NCBI RefSeq assembly: GCF_029222925.1
Contig: NZ_JARHUI010000005.1
Coordinates: 305,508 to 369,507, forward strand
DNA length: 64,000 bases
Direction: 5' to 3'
DNA from: Algoriphagus sp. CAU 1675
GTDB taxonomy: Bacteria; Bacteroidota; Bacteroidia; Cytophagales; Cyclobacteriaceae
Shown: one piece after another, positions 44,790 to 54,667 of the stretch
Layout of the letters: every line of letters starts with the position of its first letter
Position numbering within the stretch: position 1 is the first letter of the stretch
Notes under the pieces: model-generated
What the model saw: the letters and a program-made list of their open reading frames with translations, nothing else
Database searches by the model: none
Told to the model about the DNA's origin: nothing
Translations under genes and position numbers: made by a program

Positions 44790-46103
44790 ATGACTATCCT
44801 ACTCGTTCTGATCAGCATTGCCATTTTGGTATTACTGATCGTATGGGCCAAACTTAACCCATTTTTGGCCTTTTTGATTTCCTCCATCACCGCTGGTTTC
44901 CTCTTAGGCTTGCCAGCTGACAAAATTGCCTCATCTGTTCAAAACGGCATGGGACACCTCTTAGGCGACCTTGTAATAGTAATTGTAATGGGTGCCATGT
45001 TAGGAAAACTTGTGGCAGAAAGTGGAGCAGCTCAACGGATCGCTGGGGTTCTAATGAAGGTTTTTGGGGAAAAACACATCACTTGGGCCATGTCTCTGAC
45101 TGGCCTAATTGTGGGTATCCCTCTGTTCTACAATGTAGGCTTCGTCTTGCTTGTACCTCTTGCATTCACGGTGTCCTACCAATATAGAATCTCTGCAGTT
45201 TATGTTGGTATTCCCCTTTTGGCAGCGCTTTCGGTCACCCATGGTTTCTTGCCTCCTCATCCATCTCCCGCTGCTTTGGTAGCACAATTTGAGGCAAATA
45301 TGGGCTTGACCTTATTCTATGGATTTTTGATCACCATACCAACCATCATAGTTGCAGGTCCTTTGTTCTCTACACTTTTGAAAAAAGTGAAGGCAGAGCC
45401 CCTGAAAACCTTTCAGGCTGAAACCCGACCGGAGGAAGAATTGCCAGGAACAACCAATAGTTTCTTCACTGCCCTGCTCCCGGTAGTTCTTTTGGTAGGA
45501 ACTACTGCTCTGAGTTTAAATACTCCTGAGGACAGTTTTTTTGCTCCTTTGATTTCTTTTGTTGCAAATCCTGGGATCGTGATGATTATCTCTGTTTTAG
45601 TCGCCACATATACCATTGGACTTAGGATGAAGTTCACTATGAAACATCTGATGGAGTTGTACACCAATGCCACCAAAGACATTGCTATGATTCTACTCAT
45701 AGTTGCGGGTGCAGGAGCTTTAAAACAAATATTTACGGACTCGGGAGTTAGCTTAACTATTGCAGAAGGGCTAAAGAATTGGTCTTTGCACCCACTAATA
45801 CTAGCCTGGTTAATTACTGCCATCATCCGGGTTTGTGTTGGTTCTGCTACAGTTGCGGGTTTGACCACTGCCGGAATCATAGCGCCTTTGGTTACTACCA
45901 TGAATGTCGACCCCAATCTCTTGGTACTTTCCATTGGAGCTGGAAGTTTGATGTTTTCCCATTTCAACGATGCCGGTTTTTGGATGTACAAAGAGTTTTT
46001 CAATGTTAGCATCAAAGACACCATTAAAACCTGGTCTGTAATGGAAACCTTAGTTGCTGTAATGGGACTAGTAGGCGTCTTAATCTTAGACCTGTTTATC
46101 TAA
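44790..46103 (+). CDS. GntP-family permease (gluconate/D-serine type)
   Basis: 437 residues, about 12 membrane helices. Matches the GntP family: VIVMGAMLGKLVAESGAAQRIA, FYNVGFVLLVPLAF, and HGFLPPHPSPAALV are characteristic. These inner-membrane proton symporters import gluconate, related sugar acids or D-serine (DsdX). It lies 14 bp ahead of a RidA-family gene on the same strand. RidA enzymes hydrolyse reactive enamines produced by PLP dehydratases, so an amino acid substrate is possible, but the substrate cannot be deduced. Confidence 0.87.
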   Translation: MTILLVLISIAILVLLIVWAKLNPFLAFLISSITAGFLLGLPADKIASSVQNGMGHLLGDLVIVIVMGAMLGKLVAESGAAQRIAGVLMKVFGEKHITWAMSLTGLIVGIPLFYNVGFVLLVPLAFTVSYQYRISAVYVGIPLLAALSVTHGFLPPHPSPAALVAQFEANMGLTLFYGFLITIPTIIVAGPLFSTLLKKVKAEPLKTFQAETRPEEELPGTTNSFFTALLPVVLLVGTTALSLNTPEDSFFAPLISFVANPGIVMIISVLVATYTIGLRMKFTMKHLMELYTNATKDIAMILLIVAGAGALKQIFTDSGVSLTIAEGLKNWSLHPLILAWLITAIIRVCVGSATVAGLTTAGIIAPLVTTMNVDPNLLVLSIGAGSLMFSHFNDAGFWMYKEFFNVSIKDTIKTWSVMETLVAVMGLVGVLILDLFI

Positions 46104-46117
46104 ACAAATAAAAACAT

Positions 46118-46585
46118 ATGGAAACCCCTGAAAACAATTTCGCAAAGCTTGGATTAACCCTTCCACCGGCCCCAAAGCCCTTGGGAGTCTATAAACCCTG
46201 TCTTATTGACGGAAAATACCTGTATTTGTCTGGGCATGGCACTGTTCAGGAAGACGGAACTCTGATCATAGGAAGAATCGGAGAGGATATGGATATTGAA
46301 TCCGGCAAACTTGCAGCAAGACAGGTGGGTTTAGCCATGTTGGCTACAATACAAGCAAACCTTGGCTCACTGAACAAAGTCAAGAGAGTCATCAAGGTTT
46401 TGGGAATGGTAAATTGTATTCCTTCTTTCGAGCGACACCCTTATGTCATCAATGGCTGCAGTGAATTATTTGCCCAAGTATGGGGAGAAGAAAACGGAAT
46501 TGGAGTACGGTCAGCAGTCGGGATGGGCTCATTGCCTGACAATATTCCCGTTGAGATAGAAGCCCTTTTTGAGCTTCACCAATAG
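46118..46585 (+). CDS. RidA-family protein (enamine/imine deaminase-like)
   Basis: 155 residues, YjgF/RidA fold. RidA members deaminate reactive 2-aminoacrylate and related enamines. Typical family sequence: LYLSGHGTV, LAMLATIQANLGSLNKVKRVIKVLGMVN, and ERHPYVINGCSELF. The classical catalytic Arg of the RidA subgroup (near position 105 in CVQ-type motifs) is not obvious here: the corresponding region reads GVRSAVGMGSLPDN, so the GVRSA segment may supply the Arg. It is probably in one unit with the GntP permease. Subgroup assignment is uncertain. Confidence 0.82.
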   Translation: METPENNFAKLGLTLPPAPKPLGVYKPCLIDGKYLYLSGHGTVQEDGTLIIGRIGEDMDIESGKLAARQVGLAMLATIQANLGSLNKVKRVIKVLGMVNCIPSFERHPYVINGCSELFAQVWGEENGIGVRSAVGMGSLPDNIPVEIEALFELHQ

Positions 46586-46587
46586 CA

Positions 46588-47982
46588 TTAAGGCTCAACC
46601 AGAGCCTTATAGGATTCAAAAATGCTAAGGACATCTTTGACATAATTGACAGCAAGGTGTCCTTTTGCATATCCACTTTTTACGAGAGGATCCCTATAAT
46701 ACTCCGGATCGCTTTTCAGTTCCAGAAATTCAGCAACACTTACCCATTCCTGAACATTCTTTCCATATTTCAAAGCCAACCTCCAGGCATCTTCCACATG
46801 ACCATGCCCAATATTGTATGAGGCTAAAATAAATTTAATTCGCTCATTGGTCTCAGGAACACGTTCCATCCAAAATTTATCCAGATACCTCAGGTATCGG
46901 ATTCCTCCCATCAAGGATTCTCGAGGATCATTGGGGTTTTCAACCCCAAAACGCTCTAGGGTAACAGGCATTAACTGCAACAATCCCTGAGCGCCGGCAT
47001 AAGAAATTGCCGTCGTATCAAACTTGGATTCTTTATAAACCAAAGAAGCCAAGAGTCTCCAATCCCAACCCAATTCCTGGGCTCCTTGCTGGATCAGTTC
47101 ATCATAGACAGAAATTCGGTTTCCGGCCAAGGAAGAAAATGCACTTGTATTTCTGAAATAGCTATTTTTAGAATTCAGAAAGTATTTAGAATAGAGAATC
47201 GGGATCAGTTTCTTTTCCTCTTTCTCAAGCCAGCTATTGATCTCTGAAAGGAGTTTGGGGGAATTCTTTCTTACTACCCAAGCCACTTCTTCTGACTCGG
47301 TAACCTTCCAGGAAATATTCAATCCATCGTAATAAGTCTTATTGGCAAGCGCAATATTTTGATCAGCAATGGTCCATTTTATTTCTCCTTCAGCCACTCT
47401 ATCAATCAATGTCTCCTCATGATCCGGGGTTTCCATTACCAAAAAATCAAGCTGAAGAGAATCTTTTACGCTACATAACTCGGATTTATAAACAGCCCCT
47501 CTGCGAACATATACCGTATCTCCATTGAGTTCTTCCCAATCATTTATCTTGGGAGAATTTTTTGCCCCAACAAGTACGGTATTGATTTTACCCAAAGGAC
47601 GGGTAAACATCCCTCTCGTTGCCCTTTCATTGTTTTTTTCAAGATTCATGGCTATTACATCTACCCTTCCATCTTGTAGAAAATCAAATGCCGCATCAAT
47701 ATCTGAGACCAAAACCAAATTGAGCTGCACTCCCAATTTTTTGGCTAAATCTCTAAGCAACTCATATTCGTAACCCATCCTTCTACCCCGGTAGATATAA
47801 TAACCGGTGGAATTATTGTCTACTGCTGCCCGAATAAATCCCCTTGTCTTAATTCCTGGCAAGTCTAGAATGTAAGTCTCATCGAGTGTTTCCTCTCCAA
47901 AATGCCTTTGAAGAAAGGTGCATTGCATACCTAAACTTCCTATTATCAATATGGAAATAACAAGAACTAATGCTTTTCTCAT
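46588..47982 (-). CDS. mltF: MltF-like membrane-bound lytic transglycosylase
   Basis: 464 residues. Lipoprotein-type signal (ILIIGSLGMQC, Cys21). An amino-acid-binding-protein-like domain (about 45-285, with RGFIRAAVDNNSTGYYIYRG) is followed by an SLT lytic transglycosylase domain with YKESKFDTTA (catalytic Glu about 318), GAQGLLQLMP and ASYNIGHGHV. MltF cuts peptidoglycan with formation of 1,6-anhydroMurNAc, which the MurQ pathway can later recycle. It is monocistronic, convergent with ridA (3 bp), across a small hairpin at 46589-46609. The frame may start at this ATG only; no alternative is better. Confidence 0.9.
   Translation of the reverse strand: MRKALVLVISILIIGSLGMQCTFLQRHFGEETLDETYILDLPGIKTRGFIRAAVDNNSTGYYIYRGRRMGYEYELLRDLAKKLGVQLNLVLVSDIDAAFDFLQDGRVDVIAMNLEKNNERATRGMFTRPLGKINTVLVGAKNSPKINDWEELNGDTVYVRRGAVYKSELCSVKDSLQLDFLVMETPDHEETLIDRVAEGEIKWTIADQNIALANKTYYDGLNISWKVTESEEVAWVVRKNSPKLLSEINSWLEKEEKKLIPILYSKYFLNSKNSYFRNTSAFSSLAGNRISVYDELIQQGAQELGWDWRLLASLVYKESKFDTTAISYAGAQGLLQLMPVTLERFGVENPNDPRESLMGGIRYLRYLDKFWMERVPETNERIKFILASYNIGHGHVEDAWRLALKYGKNVQEWVSVAEFLELKSDPEYYRDPLVKSGYAKGHLAVNYVKDVLSIFESYKALVEP
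46589..46609. terminator. Small hairpin between ridA and mltF
   Basis: TAAGGCTC-AACCA-GAGCCTTA, perfect 8-bp stem, overlaps the mltF stop region and follows the ridA stop by 3 bp. There is no T-run, so it may be a weak bidirectional terminator. Confidence 0.45.
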
Positions 47983-48067
47983 TTAATTGGCCCAAGGGCC
48001 GGGATGATCCGAAGGAAAAAAGTGTCAAACCCTATGCCAAAATAAATGTGAAGGAATTCCTAAAAAA

Positions 48068-48106
48068 AGCAAAAAAAATAAGGGACAAATTAATTGTCCC
48101 TTATTT
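48068..48106 (-). terminator. Intrinsic terminator of the RND efflux operon
   Basis: On the minus strand AAATAAGGGACAA-ATTAA-TTGTCCCTTATTT followed by TTTTT. Ends transcription after the TolC-like gene, 3 bp past its stop codon. Confidence 0.9.
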
Positions 48107-48108
48107 AC

Positions 48109-49452
48109 TTATTCCATTGCTGGAAGCTGTAAGTCCTCAAAACTACTGTCAAAGAAAATCTTACCCGACAATCGCATGAGTTCAATTTCCTGATTTTTGA
48201 TATTGAAAATGGAAGTGATCAAGCGATTTTCAGCATTCAGCAAATTGACCTGGGCGTCTCTAAACTCTAGGTAGGATGAGATCCCCAACCTAAACCTTTC
48301 TAGGGCTATTTCACTACTTTCTTTGGCAACCGCATAATTTTTCTTCTCAATTTCAAGAAGCTTACGGCTGTTTTGGTAGGCATTATAAGCTCTGTGAAGA
48401 TCAGATTTCAGCTGAATTTCAAATTGCTCCACAGCATGGCCTTGAATACGTTGCTGTACCTTGGCATTTTGAATCCTACGGTTCAAAGTAAAACCTGAGA
48501 ATAGGTTGAAAGTAATATTTCCCCCATAGTTAAATCCGGCACGCTGATTTTGAATCAAAAATCCAGCATCGGAATTGGAGGTATTGTTTACATAGTTTCC
48601 GTTCAAATTCAAAACAGGTAGGCGCTGGGCTTGCAATTCCTTCAACTGAAGAAATGCAATATTTTCTTGCCGTTGAGTAACAAGCCACTGCTTATTCTCC
48701 ATAAACGCATTTTCTTCCAATTCCAAAAGCTTTAATTCCTCACCCACCAAAATGGTGTCATTGACCAAAAATTCGGTCGTAGGATCCAAAGCCAACAGTT
48801 CGTTCAAATTGATCTGAGCTGTCTTTATAGTCTGTAACTGATTTTCAAGTGCGATCAAATCCGAGTTATAATCCACCTCGGCGGTCAGAAAATCCCTTTT
48901 TCCTGCTCCTCCCAAATCATATTGAGCCTGGGCAATGTCCAGTCTGGACTGGCTGAGCTCAAGGGTTCTTTTCAACACTTCATAGCGCTGAAGCTCCAGC
49001 ACTAAACGATAATAGGCGGTAGAAATCCCTGCAACAGTATTTTCCACGGCTACTTTTGCCTCCAACTGGGAAATTTCTGTCAACTGACCTAGCCTTTTGA
49101 CCATAACCAAAACCTCCGGACGGAAACCATAGATTCCAGCTACCGTAAAATTCTCGGTCCTTGATTTTGCATTATCGATCTGCCTTGGCTCGGGGTCATT
49201 GATAAATTTTTGGGTTACATCTTCCTTAGAGAAGCTTCTAGCATAAACGGCATTAACAACAGGCATAAGCGCACCCCATCCGATTCGCTGGTCTCCTTCC
49301 CTTAAATTGATGTTTTCAACCGAGATTTTTACATCTAGGTTATTTTCCAGTCCCAACTGGATTGCTTTTTCCAGGTCTAGAGCTTCCTGGCCTTGGGCAA
49401 AAAGACAATTTCCAAATAGGCTCGCAATGAGCACAAAATATAGTTTCTTCAT
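48109..49452 (-). CDS. TolC-family outer-membrane efflux channel
   Basis: 447 residues. Signal peptide (IASLFGNCLFAQGQ), then the TolC family repeats with LDLEKAIQLGLENNLDV near the start, LELSQSRLDIAQAQYDLGGAGKRDFL, and a C-terminal LERFRLGISSYLEFRDAQVNLLNAENR segment. It forms the outer-membrane channel of a tripartite pump. Its ATG overlaps the stop of the RND gene (TAATG). It is the last gene of the unit. Confidence 0.92.
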   Translation of the reverse strand: MKKLYFVLIASLFGNCLFAQGQEALDLEKAIQLGLENNLDVKISVENINLREGDQRIGWGALMPVVNAVYARSFSKEDVTQKFINDPEPRQIDNAKSRTENFTVAGIYGFRPEVLVMVKRLGQLTEISQLEAKVAVENTVAGISTAYYRLVLELQRYEVLKRTLELSQSRLDIAQAQYDLGGAGKRDFLTAEVDYNSDLIALENQLQTIKTAQINLNELLALDPTTEFLVNDTILVGEELKLLELEENAFMENKQWLVTQRQENIAFLQLKELQAQRLPVLNLNGNYVNNTSNSDAGFLIQNQRAGFNYGGNITFNLFSGFTLNRRIQNAKVQQRIQGHAVEQFEIQLKSDLHRAYNAYQNSRKLLEIEKKNYAVAKESSEIALERFRLGISSYLEFRDAQVNLLNAENRLITSIFNIKNQEIELMRLSGKIFFDSSFEDLQLPAME

Positions 49453-52400
49453 TAAATTCTAGCTAGTCTTCCTTCTTTTGAGGTCAGATAAGTATAAATG
49501 GCCGGGATAATAAACAGGGTTAGGATCGTGGCAAATGCCAATCCTCCAATCACCGCCGCTCCCATTGGCACACGGCTCTCTGAGCCTGCACCCAATCCCA
49601 GAGCAATAGGCAAAATTCCCAAGATTGTAGACAAACTTGTCATCAAAATGGGTCGGAATCGGGCAACAGCTGCTCCATAAATTGACTCCTCTACGGACAT
49701 ACCTTGAGCTTTCCTCTGGTTGGCAAATTCCACTATTAGAATCCCGTTTTTGGTCACCAAACCTATGAGCATGATAATTCCAATCTGGGAAAATATGTTG
49801 AGCGTAAATCCAAAGGCCCAAAGGGTCAGCAATGCTCCGAAAATTGCCAAAGGCACGGTAAGCATGATGGTCAATGGATCAAGGAAACTTTCAAATTGGG
49901 CTGAAAGTACTAGGTAAATCAACACCAAGGCGAAAATAAAGGCGAACATCAAACTATTGGAGCTTTCCCTAAACTCTTTGGATGGACCTGAAACGTCTGT
50001 TGAAAAGGATTCATCCAAAACCTCCGATGCAATTCTGTCCATTTCATCCAAACCATCCCCAATAGTATATCCCTGAGCAAGGTTTGCTGAAACTGTGGCA
50101 CTTACAAATCGATTGAATCGGTAAAGTTGAGGTGGAGTACTTCTCTCAACGACCCTTACCAAATTATCCAATTGAACCAACTGACCTCTGTCCCCTCGGA
50201 CATATAGCATTCTGAGGTTGATTGGCTCGTTTCGGTCTTCAAGCCTCATTTCCCCGACTACCTGATATTGCTTTCCATTCATGATAAAATAAGCAAATCG
50301 CTGTCCTGAGTAAGAAAGCTGTAAGGTTCTGGCAATCTCTTGCACAGAAACTCCCATATTTCTGGCCTTTTCCCGGTCAATTTCAATTTCAAGTTCAGGC
50401 TTGGTGAATTTGAGGTTGATGTCTGAGAAAATAAATGCTTTGCTCTTGCCTACATTCTCCATGAATGGTGGAATGGCTTCCTTCAGTTTTTCTATGGTAG
50501 GAGCCTGAATTACATATTGTACAGGAAGTCCTCCTCTTCTATCCCCAATGGATACAGGCTGCTGAGCAAATGCTCTGACTGCTGTGGTAGATCGGAGCAT
50601 GCCATTCACTTGGTTGAAAATCTCCTGCTGACTACGACTTCTCTCAGAAGCATCTGACAGGACAAATCTGATAAATGCCGAGTTGGTATTTGAGGTCCCA
50701 AAACCAGGTGAAGTTACCGAAGTAAGCGAGACAATTTCCTCCTTTGGAAGTTCGGTAAGAAAATCCTGAACCAATTGATCCACTACTTTGTCCATATAGC
50801 CAAATGTGGCTCCCTCAGGCCCAGACATGTTCACCCTGAGTTCCCCTCTGTCCTCAGTAGGCACCAGTTCGGTCTGTAGGTTGTTGAACAACCAATAAAT
50901 CCCGAAACCCATAAATGCGATCAGGATAAAAGCTACCCACTTCCCTTTCATGAAAACAGCCAAGGCCCGATCATAGATATCATTCAGCCAAACAAAGAAT
51001 GGTTCAGTCATATTGTAAAAAGCATTGTGCTTCTCACGTCGCTTGAGTAATCGGCTACTCAACATTGGGGTCATGGTAAGTGCCACAAATGAAGAAATGA
51101 TCACCGATCCTGCTACGACAATACCAAACTCCCTAAACAATCTACCCGTTGTTCCGGTCAAGAAAATAACCGGAAGGAATACAGCTGCCAAAGCAACCGT
51201 AGTCGCGATTACAGCAAAGAAAATCTCCTCAGATCCCTGCTTTGCAGCTTCCAGTGGTTTTTCTCCTTTTTCAATTCGGGCATAGATATTTTCCAGTACC
51301 ACAATCGCATCATCCACTACCAGACCAATGGATAGAACTATACCCAGCAAGGTCAGGACGTTGATGGAGAAATCCATCAGGTACATGATAAAGAATACAC
51401 CAATCAATGAAATCGGAATAGTCAATACCGGAATGAAAGTCGTTCGCCAGTCCCTTAAAAAGAGAAAAATAATGGCTACTACCAGAATAAATGCCGTAAT
51501 GATAGTTTCCTGAACCTCAGAAATGGAATTTCGGATATATTTAGTCGAATCAAACCCAAGCTCGATCTTCACGTCTTCAGGAAGGTCTTTTTCTATAGAG
51601 GATATTCTTCGATAAAACTCATCAACTATCTCAATATTATTGGATCCCGGAAGAGGTACGAGTACCACTGCAACCATGGGGACACCATTTCGCTTTAAAA
51701 CAGTTTTTTCATTTAGGGCTGAAAGTTCTGCAGATCCAATGTCTTGAAACCTAACAATATTGTTTTGATCCTCTTTGATGATCAGCTGGTTAAACTCCTG
51801 TGGGGAGGATAGACGGCTTTTAGTACGAACAGAAAGTTCAATATTTTGTCCCTCAATTCTTCCCGAGGGAAGCTCGACGTTTTCACTTTGGACCTTTTGA
51901 AGCACGTCCAATGGGGTGATCCCATAGGAAGCCATCTTCATTGGATCCATTCTTAAGCGGATAGCATATTCTTTGTCACCCCAGATCTGAACCCTACTGA
52001 CCCCAGGAATGGTCTGAAGTCTTTCCTTGAATATATTGTCCCCAATATCAGACAATTCCAAAAGGGATCTCTTTTCTGATTTGACGGTTATCGCCAAAAT
52101 AGGCTGAGAATCGGCGTCTGCCTTGGATACAACTGGAGGTTCTGCATCAGGAGGAAGGTTACGCTGGGCACCGGAAACTTTATCCCTCACGTCATTCGCT
52201 GCAGCTTCGAGATCTCCACCTACTTCAAACTCAACCGTAATGTTACTTCTACCATCAGAACTGGTTGATGTAAGAGATTTGATTCCCTGAATCCCGTTGA
52301 TTTGTTCCTCAAGTGGTTCGGTGATCTGGGCCTCAATGACGTCTGCGTTTGCTCCTACATATGTGGTAGACACGTTAATCACCGGGGGATCCACACTTGG

Positions 52401-52514
52401 GTACTCCCGAATTCCTAAAAATGATATCCCTATCGCTCCAAAAAGGACAATTACTAAGGACATCACGATCGCCAATACTGGGCGATCAATACTTGTTTTT
52501 GAAAGACCGGCCAT
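49452..52514 (-). CDS. RND-family efflux transporter permease (HAE1/AcrB type)
   Basis: 1020 residues, 12 membrane helices and two large periplasmic loops. Characteristic sequences: SIDRPVLAIVMSLVIVLFGAIG at the N-terminus, GIVLSIGLVVDDAIVVLENI containing the proton-relay Asp pair, and a second-half GIIMLIGLVTKNGILIVEFA. In HAE1 pumps Asp407/Asp408, Lys940 and neighbours carry protons; here VVDD and GLVTKN fit these positions. It exports hydrophobic compounds or metabolites with the adaptor and TolC; the specificity is unknown. It begins 2 bp after the adaptor stop. Confidence 0.95.
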   Translation of the reverse strand: MAGLSKTSIDRPVLAIVMSLVIVLFGAIGISFLGIREYPSVDPPVINVSTTYVGANADVIEAQITEPLEEQINGIQGIKSLTSTSSDGRSNITVEFEVGGDLEAAANDVRDKVSGAQRNLPPDAEPPVVSKADADSQPILAITVKSEKRSLLELSDIGDNIFKERLQTIPGVSRVQIWGDKEYAIRLRMDPMKMASYGITPLDVLQKVQSENVELPSGRIEGQNIELSVRTKSRLSSPQEFNQLIIKEDQNNIVRFQDIGSAELSALNEKTVLKRNGVPMVAVVLVPLPGSNNIEIVDEFYRRISSIEKDLPEDVKIELGFDSTKYIRNSISEVQETIITAFILVVAIIFLFLRDWRTTFIPVLTIPISLIGVFFIMYLMDFSINVLTLLGIVLSIGLVVDDAIVVLENIYARIEKGEKPLEAAKQGSEEIFFAVIATTVALAAVFLPVIFLTGTTGRLFREFGIVVAGSVIISSFVALTMTPMLSSRLLKRREKHNAFYNMTEPFFVWLNDIYDRALAVFMKGKWVAFILIAFMGFGIYWLFNNLQTELVPTEDRGELRVNMSGPEGATFGYMDKVVDQLVQDFLTELPKEEIVSLTSVTSPGFGTSNTNSAFIRFVLSDASERSRSQQEIFNQVNGMLRSTTAVRAFAQQPVSIGDRRGGLPVQYVIQAPTIEKLKEAIPPFMENVGKSKAFIFSDINLKFTKPELEIEIDREKARNMGVSVQEIARTLQLSYSGQRFAYFIMNGKQYQVVGEMRLEDRNEPINLRMLYVRGDRGQLVQLDNLVRVVERSTPPQLYRFNRFVSATVSANLAQGYTIGDGLDEMDRIASEVLDESFSTDVSGPSKEFRESSNSLMFAFIFALVLIYLVLSAQFESFLDPLTIMLTVPLAIFGALLTLWAFGFTLNIFSQIGIIMLIGLVTKNGILIVEFANQRKAQGMSVEESIYGAAVARFRPILMTSLSTILGILPIALGLGAGSESRVPMGAAVIGGLAFATILTLFIIPAIYTYLTSKEGRLARI

Positions 52515-52516
52515 AA

Positions 52517-53599
52517 TCAGTTAATTAGATTGGGTTTGATACGTGAACCTTGTCTCACTTGCATTACCCCGGTAACAAGCACCTGCTCACATTCTTCCAA
52601 GCCTGCAAGCACTTGGACATGGCTTTCGGTCCGGGTACCAATTTCAATTTTTCTCTCCTCGGCAGTTCCGTCAGCTTTTGCCACAAAAACCTTGAATCCT
52701 TCCAATTCTGGAATCACCGCTTGAGCTGGAACCAATAACGCATCTTCTTGAACACCCAATACGAAACGGATTTTGACGAACATACCCGGAAGATATTTTC
52801 CTTCTTTGTTTGGACTTTCAGCTCTCAGCTTAAGAGTTCTAGTTGCTGGGTCAATTTGAGGCTCAAAGGCATAAACCTTTCCTTCCACTTCTTTTGGAGT
52901 AGATTCACTGGAAAAATAAATAGTCGAGCCAACTGAAACTTGTGTGGAATACCGCTCTGGAATAGAAAATTCTATCTTAATCGGGTCAAGGTTTACAATA
53001 CTTGCTATTATGTTGGAGGGACCAATTACGGACCCTTCTGAAACTTGACGAAGTCCCACAATTCCATTGAAGGGGGCACGAATGACCGTTTTCTCCAATT
53101 GGGCCTCAACCAATTTGATATCTGCCAAAGCAGTATTGAATTGGTTCAGTGCAATATCGTATTCTTCTTGGCTGATCGCTTCCCGAGCCAACAACTGCTT
53201 CTGTCTGTTTTCTTGAGTTTCGAAGAGTTTCTGGGTGTACTGAAGTCTTTGAAACTGAGCTTGGAGTTCTTCATCATTGAGATAAAGTAAGGGAGTCCCT
53301 TTAGTCACATATTGACCTTCCTTGAAATTAATTTTTGTAACTAAACCTGAGATCTCTGGCTTAAGATCTACCGACTCGTTGGGAAGCACATTACCAGTTA
53401 TCTGAAGTTGGTTTCGAAGGACTTCCTTTTGCAGCTTTACCACATCTACTGGCAATTCCTGAGGAGCCCCTTGTCCTGGACCCGAAGTTGACAAGCTGGA
53501 TTCGTTGGAATTCCTGTTATTCAGCCTTGGGTACAAAAAGATAATTGCAATCAATATAAGGATTGCTACAATAAGAAAGATCTTGGTTTGTTTTTTCAT
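52517..53599 (-). CDS. RND efflux periplasmic adaptor (membrane fusion protein)
   Basis: 360 residues. N-terminal membrane/signal segment (IFLIVAILILIAIIFLYP), then an HlyD-like barrel-sandwich half (VSGLVTKINFKEGQYVTKGTPLLYL), a helical hairpin near 105-150, and a beta-barrel domain (EFSIPERYSTQVSVGSTIYF) ending with the membrane-proximal domain. It links the inner-membrane pump to TolC. It lies 20 bp after the alpha/beta hydrolase gene. Confidence 0.92.
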   Translation of the reverse strand: MKKQTKIFLIVAILILIAIIFLYPRLNNRNSNESSLSTSGPGQGAPQELPVDVVKLQKEVLRNQLQITGNVLPNESVDLKPEISGLVTKINFKEGQYVTKGTPLLYLNDEELQAQFQRLQYTQKLFETQENRQKQLLAREAISQEEYDIALNQFNTALADIKLVEAQLEKTVIRAPFNGIVGLRQVSEGSVIGPSNIIASIVNLDPIKIEFSIPERYSTQVSVGSTIYFSSESTPKEVEGKVYAFEPQIDPATRTLKLRAESPNKEGKYLPGMFVKIRFVLGVQEDALLVPAQAVIPELEGFKVFVAKADGTAEERKIEIGTRTESHVQVLAGLEECEQVLVTGVMQVRQGSRIKPNLIN

Positions 53600-53619
53600 A
53601 AAGAAAAGAGCTGGTTCTA

Positions 53620-54402
53620 TTAGGTTTGGCTTTGTATAAAAGCTAGTGATAGTTGATTAAATTCGTGAGGCCTTTCCACATTCACTACATGACCACAATG
53701 TTTCAGGATCTTTAACATTGAATTCCGGTGGCTCCGAACAATATTTTTCACCGGCTCCAAAAACATCACATCCTGATCTCCCATGACATATAATGTGGGG
53801 ATTCCTAAGTCTGATTCTTTAAAATATTTCAACAGCGGATTGATATCCTTAGTCAATCTAAACCACCTGATAAATTCCTTTTGGCAAAGTCTTTTCGCCT
53901 CCTTGATAAAAAGGTTTCGGGACTCGGCATGTTGCTTTCTGGGCATTATGATAAAAGCGAAGAGCCTATATAACCACATATAGGGGATCACTTTTTTAAA
54001 GGTGTTTCCCAAAAGAACCAAAACCCTGGACTTCACAGAAAGACGCGTGACTGCTCCCGCCATTACCAAGGATTTTACCCGGCTTTTATCCAACTCCGCA
54101 AGTTGTCTGGCAATGATCGTCCCCAATGAAACCCCCATAAAATGCGCTGGAGGCAACTCTAAATGATTCAATACTTCAATAATATCGTTAGTCACGGCTT
54201 TAAAGGAATATTCTTCCTTATAAATAGCCTGTGGCAAATCCGTCGATTTCCCATGTCCTCTCAAATCAACTAAAAGTAGGTTAAAGTGCTGTTTAAACTC
54301 CTTTAGTTGCTTAAACCAAACGGCAGAGGAACCGCCAGCTCCATGAATGAAAACCACCCATTCCTTACTTTTCGCATGATTGATTTTTTTGTAATACAAC
54401 AT
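53620..54402 (-). CDS. Alpha/beta-hydrolase fold protein
   Basis: 260 residues, no signal peptide. The oxyanion motif HGAGGSSAVWF (residues 20-30), nucleophile Ser92 in GVSLG, catalytic Asp in MGDQDV, and His238 in CGHVVNVERP form a complete triad. It could be an esterase, lipase-like, or other hydrolase; substrate is unknown. It is the first gene of a co-directional set with the RND pump (20 bp gap to the adaptor), which suggests a linked substrate or simple co-expression. Confidence 0.85.
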   Translation of the reverse strand: MLYYKKINHAKSKEWVVFIHGAGGSSAVWFKQLKEFKQHFNLLLVDLRGHGKSTDLPQAIYKEEYSFKAVTNDIIEVLNHLELPPAHFMGVSLGTIIARQLAELDKSRVKSLVMAGAVTRLSVKSRVLVLLGNTFKKVIPYMWLYRLFAFIIMPRKQHAESRNLFIKEAKRLCQKEFIRWFRLTKDINPLLKYFKESDLGIPTLYVMGDQDVMFLEPVKNIVRSHRNSMLKILKHCGHVVNVERPHEFNQLSLAFIQSQT

Positions 54403-54616
54403 GGAAGCTTAACTCAAAAACAGAATCTATGGTTTCAAAGAGTAAAATTAAGGATAGAAACGGGGAATCGGGTATAAAAGATACTGGAGGCAAATGACTT
54501 CGATTAATGGAAAAAAAAGAGGATGTCTATTTCTCCTCTTTCAATTCAAACTTATAAACGATGGAATTATAAGGTTTTAAGGGTAATCCTATGCCTTCAA
54601 GTTGATTTTTGGGAAA

Positions 54617-54646
54617 TGAAAAAAGGCACCCCAAATGGGATGCCTT
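54617..54646 (-). terminator. Intrinsic terminator of the TonB-dependent receptor gene
   Basis: On the minus strand AAGGCATCCC-ATTT-GGGGTGCCTT followed by TTTT, 22 bp past the receptor stop. One A-G step interrupts the stem, but it remains strong. Confidence 0.85.
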
Positions 54647-54667
54647 CTATCTTTTCAGAAGTAGATA

